Source of the DNA: CAYYHA01 sp964471535
GTDB taxonomy: Bacteria; Myxococcota; Myxococcia; SLRQ01
DNA length: 12,423 nt
Assembly (NCBI GenBank): GCA_964471535.1
Contig: CAYYHA010000110.1
Span: 1 to 12,423 of the forward strand
Direction: 5' to 3'
This document shows positions 7,157 to 12,423 of this stretch, in pieces. Position numbers and translations under genes: made by a program. Position 1 is the stretch's first letter. Every line of letters starts with the position of its first letter. Below the pieces are notes generated by a model. That model ran no database searches. It saw only the letters and a program-made list of their open reading frames with translations, and was not told the DNA's origin.

Positions 7157-8649
7157 TTTGCCGCTGACACCTTCTCGCCAAGGCGGGCGCGGAGGGTCCG
7201 TCGCTGCACCTTGCCCGAGGGGCCCACGGGGAGCGCATCCACGAAGTGCACCTCGCGAGGGCAGAGGTGTGCGCCGATCCGGCGACCACACCACGCGAGC
7301 AGGTCGGGGGCCGAGACGGCAGCCCGTCTCCGCAGCACGACGAAGGCGACGACCTCCTCGCCCAGCCGCGTGTCGGGTGCGCCGACTACCGCCGCCGCGG
7401 CGACCGCGGGATGCTCACAGAGCACGCTCTCCACCAGCGACGGATAGACGGTGTACCCGCCGCGCAGGATGACGTCCTTCAGTCGGTCCACCACGTAGAG
7501 GCGCCCCGACTCGTCGAAGCGCCCCACGTCCCCGGTGTGGAGGAATCCATGGGCGTCGGTGGCGGGCTCGAGGTGCCCGTCCGACTCGTAGCCGGAGCAC
7601 AGGTGCGGGCCCCGGATGTGGATCTCCCCCGTCTGGCCGGGTCGCAGCACCTCACCGTTGGGGGAGACGATGCGGATCTCGACGCCGTGGACCGGCCGGC
7701 CCACGGATGCGGGGACGGGGGGCAGCGGCGGGGCGTCGAGGGCGGAGAAACTCGCCTCGGTGAGCCCATAGCCCTGTCTCACCGGGGCTCCCAGCCGCTG
7801 CCGCGCCGTCTCGGCGACCGCGCCGGGCAGCGGTGCCCCGGCGGAGAGGCAGCCACGGAGATCCGGCAGCGGCGCCTGGGCCGCCTCCGCCAGGTCCGAG
7901 AGGAGGGTGGGTACCGCGGGGATCCAGGTCACGCGGTGGCGTCGCGCCGCCTCGAGGCTCTCCTCGGGGTCGAACCGGGGCAGGCAGACGACGCGAGCCC
8001 CGGTGGCCAGCGCGAGGAGCATCACCAGGCGGGCGCCGAAGGAGTGCGAGAGAGGAAGGGCGCAGAGCAGAACGTCCTCCCGGCCGAGGGGCAACGCGTG
8101 GCGAGCGAGGTGGCCGGTGTGGACGACGAGCGAGCGGTGGGGGATCCGAACCGCCCGGGGGCGGGCCACCGTACCCGAGGTGAAGAGGAGCAGCGCGTCG
8201 CCGGCCGGAGGCACCTCACCCTGCAGCGGGGGACCTGAGAGCGCGTCGAGGCGCAGCGGCTTCGGCCGCACCGACGCCTCCGAGAGCGCCGCGGCCTCGC
8301 GACATGTGGCCTGGGTGGCCCCATCGCAGACGAGGTGCCGCACCCCGCTCGCGTCGGCCCGCCTTGCGATCTCAACGGGAACGGAGCGGGTGGAGAAGGG
8401 TACCACCGTGGCTCCGGCGCGCAGCGCGCCGAAGAAGGCGGCAACGTAGGCGCCGCTCGCCTCGGCGCACAGGCCCACGCGCATCCCCGGCGCGACCCCC
8501 TCGGTGCGCAGGCCGCCAGCGATGCGCGCCGCCCAGCGCGCCAGTTCCCGTGCCGAGTACCAGCGCCCCGCCCTGGCGTCGCACCACAGGGGGCGGTCGC
8601 CCTCCCGCCGCGCCGCCTCCTCCAGGATCTGCCCCGCGAAATGGGTCAT
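7147..8649 (-). CDS. Acyl-CoA synthetase / AMP-dependent ligase (ANL superfamily)
   Basis: 500 residues, normal length for the adenylating superfamily. Visible core motifs in order: the phosphate loop FTSGT (156-160), GYGLTEAS (293-300), HTGD (371-374) with Asp374 for the ribose, DRLKDVILRGGYTVYP (388-403) at the hinge, and PSGKV with catalytic Lys480. It should activate a carboxylic acid, probably a fatty or aryl acid, to an acyl-AMP and then a thioester, releasing AMP and PPi. The substrate cannot be read from the sequence. The phosphate loop is divergent: after FTSGT it reads VARPRAV instead of the usual TGxPKGV. The ATG at 8649 overlaps the PPK2 stop (ATGA) and has AAGGTGG 7 nt upstream. 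The open frame continues further upstream but there overlaps the PPK2 gene out of frame, so it was trimmed. Confidence 0.92.
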   Translation of the reverse strand: MTHFAGQILEEAARREGDRPLWCDARAGRWYSARELARWAARIAGGLRTEGVAPGMRVGLCAEASGAYVAAFFGALRAGATVVPFSTRSVPVEIARRADASGVRHLVCDGATQATCREAAALSEASVRPKPLRLDALSGPPLQGEVPPAGDALLLFTSGTVARPRAVRIPHRSLVVHTGHLARHALPLGREDVLLCALPLSHSFGARLVMLLALATGARVVCLPRFDPEESLEAARRHRVTWIPAVPTLLSDLAEAAQAPLPDLRGCLSAGAPLPGAVAETARQRLGAPVRQGYGLTEASFSALDAPPLPPVPASVGRPVHGVEIRIVSPNGEVLRPGQTGEIHIRGPHLCSGYESDGHLEPATDAHGFLHTGDVGRFDESGRLYVVDRLKDVILRGGYTVYPSLVESVLCEHPAVAAAAVVGAPDTRLGEEVVAFVVLRRRAAVSAPDLLAWCGRRIGAHLCPREVHFVDALPVGPSGKVQRRTLRARLGEKVSAAKGP

Positions 8650-9455
8650 CCCAGATCCACCTTGGAGGGATCCAGCTTCGGCTCGGGCCACCGCATCTCG
8701 AGCGCCTCGAGCGCGTCTACCAGCACCTTTGAGACCACCAGGTTCCGGTACCACTTCCGGTCCGCCGGGATCACGTGCCAGGGGGCGTGTTCGGTGCTCG
8801 TGCACGAGAGGATTTCTTCGTAGGCGTCCGTGTAGGCGTCCCACTGGGCGCGCTGCTCGAGGTCCGCGGCGTCGAGCTTCCACCGCTTCTCGCGCCGCTC
8901 GAGCCGCGCCTCGAAGCGCTCGCGTTGTTCCTCGCGAGAGATGTGGAGGAAGAACTTCAGGATCGTCGTTCCCTCCTCGACGAGCATGCGCTCGAAGTCG
9001 ACGATCTGCTGGTAGCGCCGCTTCCACGTCCGCTTGGGGAGCGTCCTCGCCACGCGGGGCACCAGGATGTCCTCGTAGTGGCTGCGGTTGAAGATCACCA
9101 GCTCCCCGGCGGCGGGACACTGCGCGTGGATGCGCCAGAGGTAGTCGTGGGAGGCCTCATGGGCAGAGGGCGTCTTGAAGGAGACGACGCGCACGCCTTG
9201 AGGGTTCACGCCGTCGAAGACGTGGCGGATCGTTCCGTCCTTCCCGCTGGCGTTCCGCCCCTGCAGGACGACGAGCACCTTCTGGGTCCGGTCCGCATAG
9301 AGCAGCGCCTGCAACGCCTGAAGTCGTGCGTTCAGCGAGTCGAGCAGCGAGCGGGCTGGGATCTTTCCGAGCGGGAAGAGCGTCTTCTCGCGGGGGTCGA
9401 TCTCGGAGAGCCGAACCTTCGTCCCCGGAGTGATGCGGTAGCGCGCGGTATCCAT
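8646..9455 (-). CDS. ppk2: PPK2-family polyphosphate:nucleotide phosphotransferase (class III-like)
   Basis: 269 residues, normal for one-domain PPK2. The Walker A is GRNASGKDGTIRHV (66-79), followed by DGVNPQGVRVVSFKTPS (81-97) and Walker B-like FNRSHYEDILVPRV (122-135). A basic lid follows (ERFEARLERREKRWK, 179-193). The GKDGT Walker A and the VNPQG and NRSHYED segments resemble the branch that includes the class III enzymes, which phosphorylate AMP or ADP from polyphosphate. The position after the first Gly-x of Walker A is Asn68, where most PPK2s have Asp. The enzyme is cytosolic. It is the first gene of the minus-strand run, transcribed away from the oxidoreductase, and ends in a 4-nt overlap with the AMP-forming ligase. 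There is no strong Shine-Dalgarno before ATG 9455. Class and substrate preference are by similarity only. Confidence 0.9.
   Translation of the reverse strand: MDTARYRITPGTKVRLSEIDPREKTLFPLGKIPARSLLDSLNARLQALQALLYADRTQKVLVVLQGRNASGKDGTIRHVFDGVNPQGVRVVSFKTPSAHEASHDYLWRIHAQCPAAGELVIFNRSHYEDILVPRVARTLPKRTWKRRYQQIVDFERMLVEEGTTILKFFLHISREEQRERFEARLERREKRWKLDAADLEQRAQWDAYTDAYEEILSCTSTEHAPWHVIPADRKWYRNLVVSKVLVDALEALEMRWPEPKLDPSKVDLG
8657..8663 (-). promoter_or_regulatory. Shine-Dalgarno (AAGGTGG) for the AMP-ligase start
   Basis: It lies inside the 3' end of the PPK2 gene, 7 nt before ATG 8649. Together with the ATGA overlap it fixes the ligase start and allows reinitiation. Confidence 0.55.
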
Positions 9456-9466
9456 GGCGTCTTGCT

Positions 9467-9482
9467 ACCACGCACCCGTGGT
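9467..9482. promoter_or_regulatory. Candidate operator dyad ACCACG-N4-CGTGGT
   Basis: A perfect 6-bp inverted repeat with a 4-bp spacer lies 12 nt upstream of the PPK2 start, within the 98-bp divergent spacer. Its position would suit repression of the leftward operon, or of both directions. No regulator is assigned, and no clear -10/-35 pair is visible in this spacer. Confidence 0.35.
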
Positions 9483-9508
9483 GGAGGCTCGAGCCCGTGG
9501 GCCACCGC

Positions 9509-9539
9509 CGGCCGGGCTTTGGCTCCGAAGCCACGGCCG
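9509..9539 (+). promoter_or_regulatory. Strong stem-loop immediately upstream of the oxidoreductase start
   Basis: Arms CGGCCGGGCTT and AAGCC-A-CGGCCG pair over 11 bp with one bulged A and an 8-nt loop (TGGCTCCG). The hairpin ends 14 nt before ATG 9554, and the stretch between, ACTATCCTCCCGCC, holds no Shine-Dalgarno on the coding strand. If transcribed it should fold stably and affect translation initiation; as DNA it may be an extended operator in the divergent promoter region. There is no U-run, so it is not an intrinsic terminator. Confidence 0.45.
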
Positions 9540-9553
9540 ACTATCCTCCCGCC

Positions 9554-10537
9554 ATGGCACGGTACGAGGCGGTGGTCATCGAGGCGCCAGGGGGACCGGA
9601 GGTGCTCTCCATCGACACGGTGGAAGTACGCGACCCTGGCTATGGGGAGGTGCGGGTCGAGGTCGCTGCGGCTGGGCTGAACCGGGCCGATCTCCTGCAG
9701 CGCATGGGCCGCTATCCCGCGCCGCCGGGTGTGCCGCCCAATGTGCCGGGGCTCGAGTTCGCCGGGGTGGTGGAGACCGTCGGCCCCGGGGTGCGCGAGT
9801 GGAAGGCGGGTGACCGGGTCATGGGGATCGTGGGGGGTGGAGCCATGGCCCGCGCGGTGACGGTGCACGCGCGCGAACTCGTCCCCGTACCCGCCGGCCT
9901 CTCTCTGGTCGACGCAGCGGCCATTCCCGAGGCCTTCATGACGGCCTGGGATGCCGTGGTCCGCCAAGGCGCTCTGGTTTCCGGCGAGTGGGTGCTCATC
10001 CATGCCGCAGCCAGCGGGGTCGGTACCGCCGCAGTGCAGATCGTGCGACGTATGGGGGCACGGTCCATCGCAACCACCAGGACACCGGCCAAGACGGGCA
10101 AGCTGAAGCATCTGGGGGCCGACCGCGTGGTGGTGAGCAAGGAAGGCTTCGTGCAACCGGTCCGGGAGATCGCGCCCGAAGGGGTGGACCTCATCCTGGA
10201 CCTGGTCGGCGGCGATGCGGTTGCGGACAATCTGGAGCTCATCCGCACGACGGGGCGCTATGTGCTGGTGGGGCTCTTGGGGGGGCGGCAGGCCAGCCTC
10301 GACCTAGGGGTCGTGCTGCGCCGGCGAGTCCGGCTCTTCGGCACGGTGCTGCGCGCTCGGCCGCTGGAAGAGAAGATCGCCTTGGCGCAGGACTTCGCCC
10401 GGCAGGTCTTGCCGGGCTTCGACGAGGGGACGCTCGAGCCCGTCGTCGAGCTGGTTCTGCCCATGGTTCAGGTGGCCGAGGCGCATGAGACGATGGCGCG
10501 TGGGGCGCACGTCGGCAAGATCGTCCTCGCCTGGTAG
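9554..10537 (+). CDS. NAD(P)H quinone oxidoreductase, zinc-independent MDR (PIG3-like)
   Basis: 327 residues, typical for quinone oxidoreductases. The N-terminal GroES-like domain carries GLNRADLLQRMGRYPAPPG (41-59) and the GLEFAGVVE strand (66-74), the signature of the PIG3/TIGR02824 branch. The Rossmann domain has AASGVGTAAVQ (152-162) for nucleotide binding and GADRVV (188-193). The C-terminal AHETMARGAHVGKIVL (310-325) is also family-typical. The protein contains no cysteine at all, which fits the zinc-free quinone-reductase group rather than alcohol dehydrogenases. It likely reduces quinones or other electrophilic carbonyls with NADPH in the cytosol, as detoxification. The start is ATG 9554, where conserved similarity begins. 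No Shine-Dalgarno precedes it. The gene stands alone, divergent from PPK2 and convergent with the repeat protein. Confidence 0.93.
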   Translation: MARYEAVVIEAPGGPEVLSIDTVEVRDPGYGEVRVEVAAAGLNRADLLQRMGRYPAPPGVPPNVPGLEFAGVVETVGPGVREWKAGDRVMGIVGGGAMARAVTVHARELVPVPAGLSLVDAAAIPEAFMTAWDAVVRQGALVSGEWVLIHAAASGVGTAAVQIVRRMGARSIATTRTPAKTGKLKHLGADRVVVSKEGFVQPVREIAPEGVDLILDLVGGDAVADNLELIRTTGRYVLVGLLGGRQASLDLGVVLRRRVRLFGTVLRARPLEEKIALAQDFARQVLPGFDEGTLEPVVELVLPMVQVAEAHETMARGAHVGKIVLAW

Positions 10538-10554
10538 CGGGCCCGAGGCGCCCG
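10538..10554 (+). terminator. Weak hairpin after the oxidoreductase stop
   Basis: CGGGC and GCCCG arms (5 bp) with a 7-nt loop begin on the base after the stop codon, in the 57-bp spacer between convergent genes. There is no T-run, so at most a factor-assisted or poor terminator. Confidence 0.25.
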
Positions 10555-10594
10555 GTGAGCTGCGGACCGGTGAGTCGTTGGGGGATGTCTGCCC

Positions 10595-12423
10595 CTATCC
10601 GTCGCTGTCGCCGTCGTCGTCCCAGTGGCGGTGGCCGCGGGCGTGCTTCGCTTCCTTCACCTTGATCCGCACCGGCGGTGTGGCGACCGCCCCCGTCCAG
10701 GCATCGAGCCCGTAGCGCCGCCCGTTCCAGGTCGGTGGCACCCGGAGTTCCGCCGAGACGAAGTAGGTGCCCTTGCGATCGAGGCGGCACAGCGCCCCCA
10801 GATCGTCGCTGACGGTGATCGTCTGCGAGCCCTCTAGGGTGACGAAATCGGCGGGTGAGGGAAGCCGCCGCGGCGCAGGGCGGACGCGGCAGGGCACCCG
10901 CCGCCCGTAGCGGTCGGTCACGGTCCAGCGGATCATCCAGGGCTCGGGTCGAGGCATCTGCAGGCGGCCGGTCCGGCCGTAGACGCCCACCCGGAGCGTC
11001 ACCTCGATGGGACCGCCCACTTCGAAGCGCCCCTTGTGCATGAGGGTGGCGGCAGGAAGGGCCACGGGTGGCGGCGGGCGCCGCAGCGGGGGCGGGGCGT
11101 GCCCCCGCGCGACGGTGATGGGGAGCGTCGTTCTCGCCTCTCCCGACCAGATGGGGAAGTCGCGGCCCCAGGGGCCGGGCACCCGATCCGAGGTGCGTGG
11201 CAGGCGATAGACGAGGGTCACCCTCCATCGGCCCGCCGACAGCTCGGGACAGATGAGTGAGAGGTCGATGTTTGCCGTCAGCCCCTGTCCCGGCCGGCGG
11301 ACCTGCGCCACCGCCGCCGGCGAGAGGCGGCGGTCGAAGTGGCCGGGACGGCAGGCGAGGGGGCGGCCGCTCTCATCGAGGAATTCGAGATCGACCCACG
11401 CAATCGAGGGCGGGGCGAGCGCCACCGTATCCGGACCCAAGTTCCGCGCGGTGACGGTGACCACCATGGGCCGCCCGGCCGTAAACGGCTGCCGGACCGG
11501 GCGCGCCTCGAGGCGCACCTCGGCCCGGGCCTGGGGTGCCTCCCGGACGAAGGGCAGGCGGTTGCTCTCGACCGTGCCGGTGAAGGCGCGGCGGCGGTCC
11601 ACCGGCCTTAGGGTGCGGACCGCCACCTCCGGCACCTCGTACCGGGCGAGGACGGTGTAGCGCCCCGGGGCGCCGATGTCGCAGTAACGCGCCAGATCGA
11701 GGCTCTCGGTGCGGCTCTGGCCGGCGGGCAGGAAGACGAAGTCGGCGCGCCCGAAGCCCCGCCGGGCCGCTTCGATGCAGCGGACCGCACGGCCGCGGGC
11801 GTCCCGGACTTCGAAGTGCACCGCGCCGGCCTGGAGCTTCAGGACATAGGCCGGCTCCGGTCCGTAGTTGGTGAGGGTGAGGTCGAGGGGGAGGGGGGCA
11901 TCGGCCCGCGTGTACTTCGGCCGGGCCAGGTGCAGGGCCAGGTTGGCGTCGGGACGGGGCGAGACCACTTCGATCTCCGTCTCCGCGACGAAGGTCCCGG
12001 TGATGGCGTACATGCCGAAGGCGCTGCCGTCGTGGGTATACGGGATGCGGTACTCGAGGCGCACCCGGTAGCGCCCCGGCTCGAGCCGCCCGCAGAAGCC
12101 GTCGAGGTAGACGCTCTTGTCGAGGCGCCCTGCCACGGGCAGCCCGTAGAAACGGTCGGGGCGCAGGCGGCCGGGGCGGCCCTGCGGCGGGCAGCGGCGG
12201 GTGCGGCCCGCCGTGTCGGTGAGCGAGAAGTGCATGAACGCCTTGCGCAGCTCGTAGACGGTCACCGCCTCGCGGTTGCCGTTCACCAAGACGACCCGAA
12301 TCGGCACGTGCTCCTCGGGCAGGAAGACCGCCTTGGCGGGCTTGAGCTCGAGGCGCATGCCGGCGCGCAGGCGGTCCACGTCCGGCACCTCGGGGAGCGG
12401 CGGTGAGGGGATGGGGTTGGGGT
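10595..12423 (-). CDS. Secreted-type protein of four Ig-like cysteine-paired repeats, N-terminus beyond window
   Basis: The frame is open to the window edge, so the start is missing; GTG 12388 is an internal Val and a Pro-rich stretch (PNPIPSPPLPEVPD) lies before it. Numbering from that Val, 597 residues remain. They form four beta-rich repeats of roughly 130-140 residues (about 12-143, 149-275, 290-427, 441-577), each with D-x2-G-R-x3-C (Cys66, 204, 346, 500) and, 32-34 residues later, C-x5-G-[RT]-[YW]-x-V (Cys99, 236, 380, 534). These eight are the only cysteines seen, which suggests one disulfide per domain and export. Strands such as VPIRVVLVNGN, LPLDLTLTNYG and MVVTVTARNLG look Ig-like. 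A Pro-rich linker (431-446) precedes repeat 4. The C-terminus KHARGHRHWDDDGDSDG is His/Asp-rich. I cannot name a family or function; an adhesive, surface or binding protein is plausible. Confidence 0.85.
   Translation of the reverse strand, partial: PNPIPSPPLPEVPDVDRLRAGMRLELKPAKAVFLPEEHVPIRVVLVNGNREAVTVYELRKAFMHFSLTDTAGRTRRCPPQGRPGRLRPDRFYGLPVAGRLDKSVYLDGFCGRLEPGRYRVRLEYRIPYTHDGSAFGMYAITGTFVAETEIEVVSPRPDANLALHLARPKYTRADAPLPLDLTLTNYGPEPAYVLKLQAGAVHFEVRDARGRAVRCIEAARRGFGRADFVFLPAGQSRTESLDLARYCDIGAPGRYTVLARYEVPEVAVRTLRPVDRRRAFTGTVESNRLPFVREAPQARAEVRLEARPVRQPFTAGRPMVVTVTARNLGPDTVALAPPSIAWVDLEFLDESGRPLACRPGHFDRRLSPAAVAQVRRPGQGLTANIDLSLICPELSAGRWRVTLVYRLPRTSDRVPGPWGRDFPIWSGEARTTLPITVARGHAPPPLRRPPPPVALPAATLMHKGRFEVGGPIEVTLRVGVYGRTGRLQMPRPEPWMIRWTVTDRYGRRVPCRVRPAPRRLPSPADFVTLEGSQTITVSDDLGALCRLDRKGTYFVSAELRVPPTWNGRRYGLDAWTGAVATPPVRIKVKEAKHARGHRHWDDDGDSDG
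10658..12355 (-). repeat. Four tandem protein-level repeats (Ig-like, cysteine-paired)
   Basis: Approximate repeat spans on the DNA, in protein order, are 12355-11960, 11944-11564, 11521-11108 and 11068-10658. The repeats are recognisable by protein motif and spacing (conserved-Cys period 138, 142 and 154 residues) rather than by nucleotide identity, so they look like an old internal duplication rather than a recent one. Confidence 0.7.

Noticed and set aside
6544..7167. 207-residue plus-strand frame opposite the histidine kinase N-terminus
   Set aside because: Its Glu/Asp/Gln/His-rich composition mirrors complementing hydrophobic codons of the kinase membrane segments; no independent coding evidence.
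8650..9120. N-terminal extension of the AMP ligase to 657 residues
   Set aside because: The added part is out of frame over PPK2 and Arg-rich without family similarity; ligase similarity begins at MTHFAGQ with a Shine-Dalgarno and an ATGA overlap.
9545..9552. TCCTCCCG before the oxidoreductase ATG as a ribosome-binding site
   Set aside because: It is the complement of a Shine-Dalgarno, not a Shine-Dalgarno, on the coding strand.
1..12423. CRISPR arrays, tRNA/rRNA genes, insertion sequences, prophage or attachment sites
   Set aside because: Read on both strands, I saw no spaced direct repeats, cloverleaf-like segments, transposase or integrase motifs, or terminal repeats.

Overview
This is a high-G+C window (about two thirds G+C or more by eye) that is almost entirely coding. 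Third-position G/C bias, GTG starts and ATGA/GTGA overlaps are frequent. The gene mix is an exported TldD-type protease, a NarL-type two-component pair, a lipoprotein metallopeptidase, a PPK2-type kinase and a secreted protein of Ig-like repeats. That suits a Gram-negative, large-genome bacterium of the former Deltaproteobacteria (for example Myxococcota). This placement is inference; there is no rRNA or other phylogenetic marker here.

Layout. (1) Plus strand, 1-4186: the 3' part of a GH35/GH42-like beta-galactosidase, a GTGA-coupled 288-aa protein of unknown function, and after 35 nt an exported TldD/PmbA-family metalloprotease. (2) Minus strand, 9455 down to 4110: a tight five-gene run of PPK2 polyphosphate:nucleotide kinase, acyl-CoA synthetase/AMP ligase (ATGA overlap), NarX-like histidine kinase (45-nt gap), NarL-like response regulator (ATGA overlap) and a lipoprotein with a gluzincin (peptidase MA-like) domain. 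The last gene overlaps the tldD-like gene tail to tail by 77 bp. (3) A 98-bp divergent spacer (9456-9553) holds a short dyad and a strong stem-loop, and leads into a plus-strand PIG3-type quinone oxidoreductase. (4) A minus-strand gene runs off the right edge. It encodes a protein of four tandem beta-rich repeats, each with one conserved cysteine pair, ending in a His/Asp-rich tail.

How the genes may work together. The ligase should release AMP and PPi. A class III-type PPK2 can rephosphorylate AMP/ADP from polyphosphate, so the coupled pair may be an AMP-recycling unit (inference). The kinase/regulator pair and the lipoprotein peptidase follow in the same direction and may be co-transcribed. 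The only spacers outside genes are short (at most 98 bp). There is no gene-free stretch over 300 bases, and I saw no tRNA, rRNA, CRISPR array, insertion sequence or attachment site.

The items most worth a second look are the four-repeat cysteine-paired protein, the coupled PPK2/ligase pair (with Asn in place of the usual Walker A Asp), the stem-loop against the oxidoreductase start codon, and the unknown protein coupled to the glycosidase.
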